DNA of 64,000 bases from an uncultured Stenotrophomonas sp. (GCA_900078405.1 FLTS01000001.1:2584501-2648500); one strand, 5' to 3'. Shown: positions 46,197 to 56,333, counted from the first letter of the stretch. Notes: generated from the letters alone by a model not told the origin. Translations and numbers: made by a program.

Positions 46197-46832
46197 ATGC
46201 CGGGCAGCCGCCGGATCATCGCCGTCGAAAGCAGCGGCCGCCGCGTGCAGGGCCGGACATTTCTGTACGTCCTGCCCTGCGCCCACGAGGACCACGCCAA
46301 GCTGGGCATCGCCACCGACCCGATGACGCGCATGCAGGCGTTCTCCACGCGCTACTTCGAATTCTTCGACCTCGATGCGGGGTGGCTGCTGGAAGCGGAA
46401 GCGGAAACCGGCAAGGAGGCGCGCGACTGGGAAACAGGATTGAAGCGGCAGTTGCGTCCGCATGCCGCGCCCGCGCCGCTGCTGGTGCCCGACCGCGCCG
46501 GCGGCCGCACCGAATGGCTGCGCGGCGCGTTGCCGGCGCTGGCGCAATGGCGCGAGGCGCGGGTGGCGCAGGGCTTCGTCGCGCATGCGCCGCTGCGTGA
46601 CTGGGTACGCACGCGCCTGCAGGCACGGCAGGAGCGCTGGAGTCACGAGGTGCAGGCGCTGGTCGGGCATTTCGGGCCGCCGGAGGAATGGCCGGCGGCG
46701 GCAGGCTGCGTGCCGCTGGCGCGGCTGCGTGACCTGCTGGATGCGCATGCCGTGCTGGACGTGGCGCTGGCCGACGCCGTGCCTGCCGAGTTGCGCACTT
46801 GGCACCGCCGCAACAGTTCCGTGCCGTGGTGA
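46197..46832 (+). CDS. GIY-YIG/T5orf172-like protein between Ku and LigD
   Basis: 211 residues. The N-terminal part RTFLYVLPCAHEDHAKLGIA followed by TDPMTRMQAF resembles the GIY-YIG/T5orf172 nuclease fold (tyrosine, strand, then a basic helix), but the canonical GIY and YIG triads are degenerate (FLYVLP / KLGIA). The rest is helical. Starting 2 bp after the Ku stop and lying 28 bp before LigD, it should be co-expressed with end-joining genes and might process ends. Family assignment is tentative. Confidence 0.6.
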   Translation: MPGSRRIIAVESSGRRVQGRTFLYVLPCAHEDHAKLGIATDPMTRMQAFSTRYFEFFDLDAGWLLEAEAETGKEARDWETGLKRQLRPHAAPAPLLVPDRAGGRTEWLRGALPALAQWREARVAQGFVAHAPLRDWVRTRLQARQERWSHEVQALVGHFGPPEEWPAAAGCVPLARLRDLLDAHAVLDVALADAVPAELRTWHRRNSSVPW

Positions 46833-46860
46833 TGGCCATGCCTTACCCAAAGGCACGCGC

Positions 46861-49383
46861 ATGAGCCTGCACGAGTACCGCAGGAAACGCCGGTTCGAAC
46901 GGACGCCGGAACCGGCACCGGACGCGCGCCGCCGGCATGGCGCGCAGCCGATCTTCGTGGTCCAGCTGCACCACGCCAGCCACCGCCACTACGACTTTCG
47001 CTTGCAGGTGGGCGACGTCCTGCGCAGTTGGGCGGTGCCCAAGGGCCCCAGCCTCGATCCGGCGGTGAAGCGGCTGGCGGCCGAGGTCGAGGACCACCCG
47101 CTGGACTATGCCGGTTTCGAGGGTGAAATCCCCAAGGGCCAGTACGGCGGCGGCCACGTGGCGATCTTCGACCGCGGCACCTGGGGCACCGACGGCGACC
47201 CGGAGCAGCAATTGGCCAAGGGGCACCTGCGCTTCCGGCTGCATGGCGGCAGGCTCAAGGGCGGCTGGCACCTGGTGCGCTCCGGCGGGCAATCGCGGCG
47301 GCCGCAGTGGCTGCTGTTCAAGGCGCGCGACGAATACGCCGCGGACAAGGAAGCCGACGACCTGCTCGACGCCACCGGCAAGCCTGTTCCGGTTCACCCG
47401 CCACAGTCGGCAAGCGCCACCACGAAGAAGCCGGTGCGGAACCGGCGGCAATTGCTGGCCAAGGCGGCGAAGCTGCCCGGTGCCCGCCGCAGCCGCCGTG
47501 CACCGGCGTTCCATGCCCCGCAACTGGCCACGCCTACCGACGCGGTGCCGCGCGGCAAAGGATGGCTGCATGAGGCGAAGTGGGATGGCTACCGGCTGGT
47601 CGCGCAGCTCGAACGCGGAGCAGTGCGGTTGTGGTCGAGGAATGCGCTGGAATGGACTGCTCGGCTGCCGGCGATCGTGCGCGCGCTGCAGGCGCTGGAC
47701 GTCGATGCGGTGCTGGATGGTGAACTGGTGGCCGGCGCCGGGCGCCAGCAGGATTTCGGCCTGCTGCAGGCCACGCTGTCCGGCGCGCGCGCGGCACCGC
47801 TCGCCTACGTGCTATTCGACATCCTGCAACTGGGTGACATCGATTTGTGCGGCTGTGGCCAATTGGCGCGCAAGACGCTGCTCTCCGCACTGCTGGAGGC
47901 AGCGCCCGAGCACCTTGTGTACAGCTCGCACGTGAGCGGGAATGGCGAGCGCGCGCTGGCGCTGGCCGTCGAGCGCGGGCTGGAGGGCATCGTCTGCAAG
48001 CGCGCCGGCGCGCCCTACCGCAGCGGCCGCGGCGACGACTGGCGCAAGGTCAAGCAGCGCGCCTCCGACGAATTCGCGGTGGTGGGCTATACCGCGCCCA
48101 AGGGCAGCCGCACGGGCTTCGGCGCCTTGCTGCTGGCCACACCGGAAGGCGCGGCCGGCTGGCGCTACGCCGGCCGCGTGGGCACCGGTTTCGGCCGGGA
48201 GCTGCTCGACGCGCTGGCGCAACGGCTGGCGGGGATGACGCGCCGGACACCCTGCGTGCGCACCGGCGCCGATGTCGCCGGGCTCGGGCAGGTGCACTGG
48301 GTCAGGCCGGAGCTGGTGGTGGAGGTGTACCACCACGGCACCGGCAACCAGGGCCTGCTGCGGCAGGCCGCGTTCAAGACGATCCGTGCCGACAAGACGG
48401 TCGCCGACCTGCGTGCGGCGGCGGACATTCACCGGGAGCCGGACATGCATGCAGCCACCACCAGAGCGAAAAGCCCCGCAGCCGCGACGAACGCGGAGGC
48501 GGTGACGCTCACCAGCCCGACCCGCGTGGTGTACCCGGACGCGGGCATCCGCAAGCGCGATGTGTTCGCCTACTACCGCAGCATGCTGCCCTGGCTGCTG
48601 CCGGAAATCGCCGACCGTCCGTTGTCGGTGGTGCGCTGCCCGCAGGGCGCGCAGCGGCCGTGCTTCTTCCAGAAGCACCTGCTGGCCGGCATGGTGCGGG
48701 TCGATGCACTGCCATTGGAGGAAGAGGATGGCACCCGTGCCGACTACCTGGTCGTGCGCGATGCCGATGCCCTGCTGGAGCTGGTGCAGTTCAACACACT
48801 GGAATTCCACCCGTGGGGCGCGCTGGCCGACGCTCCGGACAAGGCCGACCGCATGGTGTTCGACCTCGACCCGGCGCCGGATGTGGCCTGGTCGCGGGTG
48901 GTGGCGGCCGCGCGGCAGGTGCGCGACCGTCTGCGCGAGCTTGGCCTGGAATCGTTCGTGCGCACCTCCGGCGGCAAGGGCCTGCACGTGGTGGTACCGC
49001 TGCGGCCGGCCTGCCCGTGGCCGCAGGTGCGGGAATTCGCGCGCGCCTTCGCCGAGGCGATGGCCGCGGCCGATCCGTTGTCGTACGTGGCCACCGCCAG
49101 CAAGGCGCTGCGCAAGGGGCGCATCTTCATCGACTACCTGCGCAACGGCCGCGGCGCGACCAGCGTGGCCTCGTTCTCGCTGCGTGCGCGGGCGGTGGCG
49201 CCGGTGGCGATGCCGCTGCGCTGGGAGGAACTGGGAAGGGTGAAGCGCAGCGACGCCTACACGCTGACTTCCGCGCCCCGGCGCATGGCACGGATGAAGG
49301 CGCATCCGTGGGGCGACATCGCCGCTATCAAGCAGGATCTGGACAGGACCGCGGCGCTGTTGGCCGGCAAGCGGCGCGGATGA
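46861..49383 (+). CDS. ligD: Multidomain DNA ligase D
   Basis: 840 residues with three modules in the order phosphoesterase, ligase, polymerase. The N-terminal 3'-phosphoesterase opens with FVVQLHHASHRHYDFRLQ and SWAVPKGPSLDP. The ATP-dependent ligase has the nucleotidyl lysine K240 in EAKWDGYRL. The C-terminal primase-like polymerase shows MVFDLDPAPDV and RTSGGKGLHVVVP. The three together process, fill and seal double-strand breaks with Ku. The gene is full length and intact. Confidence 0.95.
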   Translation: MSLHEYRRKRRFERTPEPAPDARRRHGAQPIFVVQLHHASHRHYDFRLQVGDVLRSWAVPKGPSLDPAVKRLAAEVEDHPLDYAGFEGEIPKGQYGGGHVAIFDRGTWGTDGDPEQQLAKGHLRFRLHGGRLKGGWHLVRSGGQSRRPQWLLFKARDEYAADKEADDLLDATGKPVPVHPPQSASATTKKPVRNRRQLLAKAAKLPGARRSRRAPAFHAPQLATPTDAVPRGKGWLHEAKWDGYRLVAQLERGAVRLWSRNALEWTARLPAIVRALQALDVDAVLDGELVAGAGRQQDFGLLQATLSGARAAPLAYVLFDILQLGDIDLCGCGQLARKTLLSALLEAAPEHLVYSSHVSGNGERALALAVERGLEGIVCKRAGAPYRSGRGDDWRKVKQRASDEFAVVGYTAPKGSRTGFGALLLATPEGAAGWRYAGRVGTGFGRELLDALAQRLAGMTRRTPCVRTGADVAGLGQVHWVRPELVVEVYHHGTGNQGLLRQAAFKTIRADKTVADLRAAADIHREPDMHAATTRAKSPAAATNAEAVTLTSPTRVVYPDAGIRKRDVFAYYRSMLPWLLPEIADRPLSVVRCPQGAQRPCFFQKHLLAGMVRVDALPLEEEDGTRADYLVVRDADALLELVQFNTLEFHPWGALADAPDKADRMVFDLDPAPDVAWSRVVAAARQVRDRLRELGLESFVRTSGGKGLHVVVPLRPACPWPQVREFARAFAEAMAAADPLSYVATASKALRKGRIFIDYLRNGRGATSVASFSLRARAVAPVAMPLRWEELGRVKRSDAYTLTSAPRRMARMKAHPWGDIAAIKQDLDRTAALLAGKRRG

Positions 49384-49439
49384 CCGGCGCACGAGGCCCG
49401 CCGGCCGGCATGGCCAGCGGACCCCTGCGGGCGGCATGC

Positions 49440-49872
49440 TCAGCTTTTGTTGCGCACCACCAGCCCGCTGTCGTCCACGCGGCTGACGCCCTCGATGGCC
49501 CGCGCCACTGCCACCGCGCGGTCAGCCTCGACCTGCGTGTCCACGGTGCCGCTCAGGGAGACCACGCCGTTGACCGTCTCGACCTTGATGTCCATGCCGG
49601 AAACGTCCTTGGTGGCGAGCAGTTCGGCCTTGACCTTGGTGGTGATCATGGCAGCCTTCGTGGCCGATGAGACGCTCAGCGCGCTGGACATCGCCGTCGA
49701 AACCACCGAAGGCTGCCTTGACCTTGGTGGTGATCCAGGTGTCGCTGCCGGGCTGCACGGATTCCTGCCCGGCCGCGGCCTGGCCGGCGGCTTGGACGCT
49801 GATGGCGGTTCCCGCGCAACCGGCCAGGACCACGGTGGCGAACAGGAGCTGCTTGAGCGTGCGCGTCTTCAT
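49440..49872 (-). pseudogene. BON-domain exported protein, frame broken by an 88-bp insert
   Basis: The N-terminal part MKTRTLKQLLFATVVLAGCA (signal peptide, possible lipobox AGCA) reads to SDTWITTKVKA. The C-terminal BON domain (ITTKVKAELLATKDVSGMDI, VVSLSGTVDTQVEADRAVAV, ending LVVRNKS) lies in another frame. The intervening 88 bp are bounded by exact 21-bp direct repeats (49627-49647, 49715-49735); removing them leaves a clean 114-residue protein. The insert reads, on the opposite strand, AAFVADETLSALDIAVETTE, itself a diverged BON segment. BON proteins bind membranes and are often osmotically induced. Same signature as bioB. Confidence 0.8.
49627..49735. repeat. 21-bp direct repeats bounding the BON-gene insert
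   Basis: The same 21 bases (starting GCCTTGACCTTGGTGG) occur at 49627-49647 and 49715-49735. The unique 67 bp between have inverted ends (GCAGCCTTCG ... CGAAGGCTGC) and carry an inverted, diverged BON coding segment. Confidence 0.9.
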
Positions 49873-50143
49873 GTCGATTCTCCACGTGAGGAGCAGGAAT
49901 GCTCCGTGGTCATCGTGTCGGGGTGTGGATTAAGACCATGCAGCCATTGGTGAGGAAGGCGTGGAGGGCGGCTGGCGCGGAATCGCGGCGGTGGCGCGCC
50001 GGCGTGAAGGGAATGTCGCCATTCAGGCCGTGATCCATTTCGCTGCTTAACGAATGCAAGGCATGCCGTACCCGGCGCCTTAACTCCGTCGCCTGTAGAA
50101 GAGGTGGCGCTGGATGGGGGAATGATCTCGAGGACATCGCACC

Positions 50144-50395
50144 GTGAAAGGCATTCAATTCTATCTGGAGGGCCCGGGGCGGGAACTGCGCCCGGTCACG
50201 ATCGTTTCCACGGAAATGGCCGATATCAGGACGGCCGGCATCCCGAGCAGGAGCGGGCCCGCCGCGGCGGATACGCGGATAGAGGTCAGCACGCTGGTCG
50301 ATGAGCGCGGCAACCTCGCAAGGCAGGTGGATTGCGACGGGTTCAAGTTCAAGTTCAACGGGTCGGAAATCCCCTGGTCGCTGGTGGTCGGGTGA
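50144..50395 (+). CDS. Hypothetical 83-residue protein
   Basis: GTG start at 50144 with GAGG 10 bp upstream. The product begins (M)KGIQFYLEGPGRELRPVTIV and is rich in short strands; it has no signal peptide or membrane helix. No family is recognised. It diverges from the BON gene and precedes the ferritin-like gene, so it belongs to the stress-gene block by position. Confidence 0.6.
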   Translation: MKGIQFYLEGPGRELRPVTIVSTEMADIRTAGIPSRSGPAAADTRIEVSTLVDERGNLARQVDCDGFKFKFNGSEIPWSLVVG

Positions 50396-50471
50396 CGGAG
50401 CGGGGCCTGCCTGTACGGGAGGCCCGCCACGACGACTACCTGCCGTTCACGCCGGCTCACGCGTGCTTCGC

Positions 50472-50496
50472 GAATGGCCGGCTATACCGGCCATTC
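50472..50496 (+). promoter_or_regulatory. Perfect 10-bp hairpin in the leader of the ferritin-like gene
   Basis: GAATGGCCGG (50472-50481), loop CTATA, then CCGGCCATTC (50487-50496). It ends about 18 bp before the ATG at 50515 and just ahead of the GAGGAGAG ribosome-binding stretch. No T-run follows, so it looks like a leader structure and not a terminator. Confidence 0.55.
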
Positions 50497-50514
50497 CCGA
50501 CGAGGAGAGCAGGC

Positions 50515-51117
50515 ATGGCCACGAAAGCAGATGAAGCATCCATCACCGAGTTGTTGCTGCAGGCGCTGGAAACCGAGCGCGGCGGCATCCAGGTCTATAC
50601 CGCCGCGTTGCGCGCCACCGAAAACGAGGACCTGCGCAAGGAGTGGCAGGGCTACCTGGACGAAACCCGCACCCACGAGGAGATCCTGACCCGTGTGTTC
50701 GAGCAGATCGGCCTGGATACGGAAACCGCCAGCCCCGGCCGTGAGGTCGTCGCCCACCTGGGGGCCTCGCTGGTGGCCGCGATCGACATGGCATTGGCCA
50801 ACGCCAGACCCGCCGAGGCGGAGCTGGTGGCGGCCGAATGCGTGGTCCTTGCCGAAACCAAGGACCACCTGAACTGGGAGCTGATCGGCAAGGTCGCCGG
50901 CAGGCGCGGCCCGCATGCCAAGGTGCTGGCGCAGGCCCATGAGGCCGTGGAGAAGCAGGAAGACCACCACCTCTACCACACCAAGGGCTGGGCACGGGAA
51001 CTGTGGATCCAGCAGCTGGGCATGCCGGCGGTGCTGCCGCCGCCGGAGGAACGCAAGGACGTGGAGACCGCCATCGGCGCGGCGCGGGCGGAGAACGCAC
51101 GCAAGGACTACCTGTAA
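50515..51117 (+). CDS. Ferritin-like helical-bundle protein
   Basis: 200 residues, almost entirely helical. Carboxylate and histidine pairs fit a ferritin-like di-iron bundle: ETERGG, THEEIL, AETKDHLNWELI, EKQEDHHLYHTKGW. Ends AENARKDYL. The family is found in stress-gene clusters; iron binding or oxidant defence is inferred. Strong ribosome-binding site (GAGGAG). It is followed 6 bp later by the CorA-like gene, indicating an operon. Confidence 0.78.
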   Translation: MATKADEASITELLLQALETERGGIQVYTAALRATENEDLRKEWQGYLDETRTHEEILTRVFEQIGLDTETASPGREVVAHLGASLVAAIDMALANARPAEAELVAAECVVLAETKDHLNWELIGKVAGRRGPHAKVLAQAHEAVEKQEDHHLYHTKGWARELWIQQLGMPAVLPPPEERKDVETAIGAARAENARKDYL

Positions 51118-51123
51118 CCGGGC

Positions 51124-52137
51124 GTGACGACCGTGGCGGCCAGCGAGGCGCACGATCCCCCGGAAGGCGAGGCCTTCTTCTGCCGCGTGTTCGATGCCGA
51201 GGGCCATTCCCGCGCGGTTGCGCTGGAGGTGCTGGCGCAATGCTGCCCCACCGATGACGCGCTGGCCTGGGTGGACCTGGACGATGCCCCGCCCGCAATG
51301 CTGGATGCGGTATGGCGGGCGTGGGAGCTGCCGCAGGCGGCGCGGGCCTTCATGGAAGGCGGGACTGCGCCGGAGGTGGGGCAGGAAGGCGGGCATTTCT
51401 GGGCGCGGGTCATCGTCGCCGACGGCAGCGGCAACCGCGAGAAGCTTGCCGGCAGCGTACTGTCGTGCATCGCCGGCAACAATCGCGTGGTCACCTTCCA
51501 CCGGCAGCCGATCGATTTCGTCGACGACATGCGCGGGCGGCAATGGGGCAACGGCGCACTGGGCGTGTTGTGCGCCGAGAGCTTCGTGGCCACCCTGCTC
51601 GATCGCCAGCTGGCCAGCTACTTCAAGGCGATCAACGACTACGAAATCGCCATCGAGCGCCTGGAGGTCCGCATCCTCGGTGAGAGCGCACGCGACATGC
51701 TGCCCGAGCTGCAGCGGCTGCGGCGCTGGGCCTCGCGGCTGCGGCGGATGCTGGCGCCGCACCGCCGCGTGTTCGGCGCCATGTCGCGGCCGGATTTCCG
51801 CCCGGACGAGAACCGCACCGCCGAGCGCCATTTCGTCGCACTCGACACCCGCTTCGAGCGGGCGATGGACATGGTCGAGAACGCGCGCGAACTGGTGCTG
51901 GGCAGCTTCGAACTGTTCAGCAACCAGACCGCGCTGCGCACCAACGATGCCATGCGCGTGCTCACCTTCGTCACCGTGGTCACCGGCCTGCTGGCCACGA
52001 TCGTCGGCGCACTGGGCATGAACTTCCGCGCCGGCTTCTTCGAGACCGACGACATGGGGTTCTTCACCGTGATGGGCGGATTGCTGCTGCTGGCCGCCGG
52101 CGCCTTTTTACTCGGCCGCCACCGTCGCTGGTTCTAG
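51124..52137 (+). CDS. CorA/ZntB-type metal-ion transporter
   Basis: 337 residues with a GTG start at 51124. A long cytoplasmic funnel domain is followed by two C-terminal helices (VLTFVTVVTGLLATIVGAL and MGFFTVMGGLLLLAAGAF) joined by the signature G298-M299-N300 (GMNF, a shortened GMN loop). Family members move Mg, Co, Ni or Zn. The acidic pore-entrance loop has FRAGFFETDD. It lies 6 bp after the ferritin-like gene. Confidence 0.9.
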   Translation: MTTVAASEAHDPPEGEAFFCRVFDAEGHSRAVALEVLAQCCPTDDALAWVDLDDAPPAMLDAVWRAWELPQAARAFMEGGTAPEVGQEGGHFWARVIVADGSGNREKLAGSVLSCIAGNNRVVTFHRQPIDFVDDMRGRQWGNGALGVLCAESFVATLLDRQLASYFKAINDYEIAIERLEVRILGESARDMLPELQRLRRWASRLRRMLAPHRRVFGAMSRPDFRPDENRTAERHFVALDTRFERAMDMVENARELVLGSFELFSNQTALRTNDAMRVLTFVTVVTGLLATIVGALGMNFRAGFFETDDMGFFTVMGGLLLLAAGAFLLGRHRRWF

Positions 52138-52180
52138 CGCGGCGGCCACGCGGCGCAATGCACGTGGCCGGGCACGCGAC

Positions 52181-52504
<324 letters not shown>

Positions 52505-52560
52505 TTACGCCGCCTTGCAGTACGGGCGCCCAGCGTGTGCCGGCACCTTGGAGAGCGCAC

Positions 52561-53220
52561 ATGGGAAACCGACATCCAGCCTTTTTCCGCCGCAATGGCC
52601 TGTCGCTGGTCCTGCTGGCGCTGTTCACCCTGTTTCTGTCCGGGCAGGTGTGGTCCGGCTTTCTGGTGCACAACGCGGAACTGCTGGATGCCGGCGCCGC
52701 GCCGGAGTCGCTGCGCCGGTATCTGGCCAGCGGGCACTTCCTGTCGGCCACCTTCGAGAACTGGGAGAGCGAGTTCCTGCAGATGGGCATGTACGTGCTG
52801 CTGACCGTGGTCCTGCGGCAGAAGGGGTCGGCCGAATCGCGGCCGCTTGACCCGGGCGAGGAACAGGAACGGGTGGAAGCCGGTACGCGGCCGTGGCCGC
52901 TGCGCAGGGGAGGTGTCTGGAAGGTGCTGTATGCCAACTCGCTGTCGCTGGCGTATGCGCTGCTGTTCCTGCTGAGCTTCGCCGGGCACGTCTGCGGCAG
53001 CTGGCTGCACGAGAACGAACAGCGGGCCGTGCAGGGCCGGACCGCGATCGGCCTGTTCGAGCACCTGTGCAGCGCGCGGTTCTGGTTCGAGTCGATGCAG
53101 AATTGGCAAAGCGAATTTCTCGCAGTGCTGTCCATCGTCGTGTTGAGCATCTGGCTGCGGCAGGACAAGTCACCGCAGTCCAAGCCGCTGCAGGCGCCCG
53201 ATTCGCAGACCGGCACCTGA
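52561..53220 (+). CDS. DUF6766-type membrane protein
   Basis: 219 residues with four likely transmembrane helices: NGLSLVLLALFTLFLSGQVW, the ENWESEFLQMGMYVLLTVVL segment, SLAYALLFLLSFAGHVCG, and WQSEFLAVLSIVVLSIWLR. The duplicated (ENWESEFLQM / QNWQSEFLAV) pattern is typical of this small family. The function is unknown. GGAG precedes the ATG closely. It is oriented with katE downstream. Confidence 0.8.
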   Translation: MGNRHPAFFRRNGLSLVLLALFTLFLSGQVWSGFLVHNAELLDAGAAPESLRRYLASGHFLSATFENWESEFLQMGMYVLLTVVLRQKGSAESRPLDPGEEQERVEAGTRPWPLRRGGVWKVLYANSLSLAYALLFLLSFAGHVCGSWLHENEQRAVQGRTAIGLFEHLCSARFWFESMQNWQSEFLAVLSIVVLSIWLRQDKSPQSKPLQAPDSQTGT

Positions 53221-53344
53221 GCACGGGCGAATGCGCAGCGCGTCACCGTCAGTCAAGGCATCGTGAGTTGCCGGCCCGCGCGGATCACGCCTGTTTTACC
53301 GCGCGCTCCTATGTTGGGTTTTCCCTCCCCAGCAGGAGTTGCAC

Positions 53345-55723
53345 ATGGCCGGCAACAAGCATTCCCCCGCGCGCACGCCGCGCGCCAAGTCCGCCGCCCG
53401 TACCGACAGCGGGCCGGCCGATGCCCGTTCGCGCGCGCCCATGCGCCCGCAGGACGAGGTACCCGGGCAGGTGGACGCGTGGGCCGCACAGCGTGGGCAC
53501 AATGCCGACAAGCGCGCCGAACACGGCGCAGGCAACGGCCTGCGGCCGCCGCAAGGCGAGCATTACGCTGCACCTTCGGCCGCCGCCGGCGCCAGCACCA
53601 CGAGCGAGGCCAACGACAGCCGCAAGGTCGGCCCGCCGGCCGCGCCCGGGCAGGACCCGGCAGCGGCGCCGTTGTCGCGGGTGCGCAACGACGGCGCCGG
53701 GCAGCGCCTGACCAGCAACCAGGGCGTGGCGGTTTCCGACAACCAGAACAGCCTCAAGGCAGGGCTGCGCGGGCCGGCGCTGCTGAAGGATTTCCTGCTG
53801 CGCGAAAAGGTCACCCATTTCGACCACGAGCGCATCCCCGAGCGCGTCGTGCATGCGCGTGGCTCCGGCGCGCACGGTTATTTCGAGGCCTACGCGGACC
53901 TGTCGCGGCTGACCCGGGCCGCGCCGTTCCAGCAGGCCGGCAAGATCACCCCGGTGTTCGTGCGCTTCTCCACCGTCGCCGGCGAGCGCGGCTCCAAGGA
54001 CACTGCGCGCGACGTGCGCGGCTTCGCGGTGAAGTTCTACACCGACGAAGGCGTCTGGGACCTGGTGGGCAACAACATGCCGGTGTTCTTCATCCAGGAT
54101 GCGATCAAGTTCCCGGACCTGGTGCACGCGGTGAAGCCGGAGCCGCACCACGCCATGCCGCAGGCGGCCTCGGCGCACGACACCTTCTGGGACTTCGTGT
54201 CGCTGATGCCCGAGTCCACCCACATGCTGATGTGGCAGATGTCCGACCGCGCGATTCCGCGCAGTTTCCGGATGATGCAGGGCTTCGGCGTGCATACCTT
54301 CCGGCTGGTCAACGCACGCGGCAGGTCGGTGTTCTGCAAGTTCCACTGGACGCCGAAGCTGGGCACGCATTCGCTGGTGTGGGACGAGGCGGTGAAGATC
54401 TCCGGCGCCGACCCGGACTACAACCGCCGCGACCTGTGGGAGGCGATCGAGGCCGGTGATTACCCGGAGTACGAACTGGGCATCCAGGTATTCACCGAGG
54501 AGGAGGCGGAAGGATTCAGCTTCGACGTGCTCGACGCCACCAAGATCGTGCCCGAGGAGCTGGTGCCCATCGAGCCGGTCGGGCGCATGGTGCTGAACCG
54601 CAACCCGGACAACTTCTTCGCCGAGACCGAGCAGGTGGCGTTCTGCGCCGCGCACGTGGTCCCCGGCATCGATTTCAGCAACGACCCGCTGCTGGCCGGG
54701 CGCATCCATTCCTACGTGGATACGCAGATCAGCCGCCTGGGCGGGCCGAACTTCCACGAGCTGCCGATCAACGCGCCAATCGCGCCGGTGCACAACAACC
54801 AGCGCGACGGCATGCACCGGCAGGCGATCCACCGCGGGCGGGTGTCCTACGAGCCCAACTCGCTGGCCGGCGGTTGCCCGTTCCAGGCCGGCGACGCCGG
54901 CTTCGTGTCCTTCCCCGAAGCGCCGCAGGGCGATGAGGTGCGGGCCAAGCCGGAGAAGTTTGCCGAGCACTACGCGCAGGCCACGCTGTTCTACGACAGC
55001 CAGAGCCCGGCCGAGAAGCGCCACATCGCCGATGCCTTCCGCTTCGAGCTGAGCAAGGTGACGGTGCCCGCGGTGCGCCAGCGGGTGGTGTCGATGCTGC
55101 GCAACGCCTCCGAGGAGCTGGCCGCCGAAATCGCCAGGGGCCTGGGCATGCCGTTGCCGCCGAAGATGCCGCGGGCGTTCAAGGGCAAGCCGTCGCCGGA
55201 GGTTTCGTTGTCACCGTCGCTGTCGCTGCTGGCGCGTCCGGGCAAGGGCATCCACACGCGCCGGATCGCATTGCTGGTTGCCAATGGCAGCCGCGCGGTG
55301 GACGTGGCCCTGCTCCGGCAGGGGCTCGTCGCGCAGGGTGCCGGCGTGCGCCTGGTCGGCCCGCACGTCGGCGCCCTGCATGACGCCGATGGCGCGTTGC
55401 TGGATGCCGATGCCTCGCTGGAGAACGAACCCGGCGTCCTGTTCGACGCGCTGGCCGTGGCCGGGGGCGAAACCGCCGCCGCCGCGCTGGCCGCCGACGC
55501 ACGGGCGCTGGAACACATCCGCGATGCCTATCGGCACGGCAAGCCGCTGCTGTTCATGGGTGAAGGCCGCCGCGTATGGGACGCCGCCGGCGTCGCCGCG
55601 CTGGAGAGCGATCCTTTGCTGCTGTTCGCCGAGGCCGACACCCGTGGTGTCGTCGAATCCTTCGCCGCGGCCATCGCCCGGCACCGCTACCCGGAACGCG
55701 AGCCGGCGATGCTGTGCCTCTGA
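53345..55723 (+). CDS. katE: Large-subunit catalase HPII
   Basis: 792 residues, heme catalase of the large-subunit clade. Catalytic His170 lies in [12 protein letters not shown], the distal asparagine in [12 protein letters not shown], and the heme-ligand tyrosine Y457 in [14 protein letters not shown] flexible N-terminus (residues 1-95) and a C-terminal DJ-1/glutaminase-like domain (about 645-792) are present, as in E. coli HPII. It decomposes hydrogen peroxide, typically under RpoS. GGAG precedes the ATG. Confidence 0.96.
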   Translation: MAGNKHSPARTPRAKSAARTDSGPADARSRAPMRPQDEVPGQVDAWAAQRGHNADKRAEHGAGNGLRPPQGEHYAAPSAAAGASTTSEANDSRKVGPPAAPGQDPAAAPLSRVRNDGAGQRLTSNQGVAVSDNQNSLKAGLRGPALLKDFLLREKVTHFDHERIPERVVHARGSGAHGYFEAYADLSRLTRAAPFQQAGKITPVFVRFSTVAGERGSKDTARDVRGFAVKFYTDEGVWDLVGNNMPVFFIQDAIKFPDLVHAVKPEPHHAMPQAASAHDTFWDFVSLMPESTHMLMWQMSDRAIPRSFRMMQGFGVHTFRLVNARGRSVFCKFHWTPKLGTHSLVWDEAVKISGADPDYNRRDLWEAIEAGDYPEYELGIQVFTEEEAEGFSFDVLDATKIVPEELVPIEPVGRMVLNRNPDNFFAETEQVAFCAAHVVPGIDFSNDPLLAGRIHSYVDTQISRLGGPNFHELPINAPIAPVHNNQRDGMHRQAIHRGRVSYEPNSLAGGCPFQAGDAGFVSFPEAPQGDEVRAKPEKFAEHYAQATLFYDSQSPAEKRHIADAFRFELSKVTVPAVRQRVVSMLRNASEELAAEIARGLGMPLPPKMPRAFKGKPSPEVSLSPSLSLLARPGKGIHTRRIALLVANGSRAVDVALLRQGLVAQGAGVRLVGPHVGALHDADGALLDADASLENEPGVLFDALAVAGGETAAAALAADARALEHIRDAYRHGKPLLFMGEGRRVWDAAGVAALESDPLLLFAEADTRGVVESFAAAIARHRYPEREPAMLCL

Positions 55724-55823
55724 CGCGCGGCGTGCGGTTCGGGTCCTCGCCGCCGGGTGTGCCGGTGGCGAGGGCCGGGCGTGACTGCCACCGCTGCTGC
55801 GGCGCTGGCGTGGCGCGGTCGGC

Positions 55824-56333
55824 TCAGCGTTTGGCCGGGGCGTCGGCCTGCTCGCGTTCCAGGAACTGCTGCACGGTGGGCTCCAGATGCTCCAGCAGCC
55901 AGTCGGCCATCGCCTGTTCCTGTTCGAGGATGGCCGTGCATACGGCCACGGTTTCGGTATCGCCGGCCCGCCGTGCCGCCAGCACCAGGGCCTTGTAGAC
56001 GGCGACCTCCATGTTTTCGAACGCATAGCTCGTCACCACGGCCTTGATGACTTCGTCGGACATGACCGCGTTTTCCACGGCATGCACTGCGGCCATCGTG
56101 CTGGCCAGCGCACCCATCATTACCGGCCTGGAGGCGTCATGCCGCTCCAGGCACTGCGCCAGTGCATCGGCCTGCTGCCGGGTTTCGGTGACGTGCTCGT
56201 GGATGCGCTGGGAAAGGACCGGATAGTGGGTCAGGCGGTTCACCTGCACGGTGAGCATCGTTTCCGCTTCCTTCTCCATCGCATAGGCGTGTTCCAGCCA
56301 TTTGACCAGCCTTTCCCGGGTTGTCGTCGTCAT
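55824..56333 (-). CDS. DUF892 ferritin-like protein (YciE type)
   Basis: 169 residues starting MTTTTRERLVKWLEHAYAME, which with the KEAETML, HVTETRQQADAL, SYAFENMEVAVYKAL and EQEQAMADWLLEHL segments matches the DUF892/YciE helical bundle. These proteins bind iron and are induced in stationary or osmotic stress. It is transcribed leftwards, convergent with katE. Confidence 0.88.
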   Translation of the reverse strand: MTTTTRERLVKWLEHAYAMEKEAETMLTVQVNRLTHYPVLSQRIHEHVTETRQQADALAQCLERHDASRPVMMGALASTMAAVHAVENAVMSDEVIKAVVTSYAFENMEVAVYKALVLAARRAGDTETVAVCTAILEQEQAMADWLLEHLEPTVQQFLEREQADAPAKR

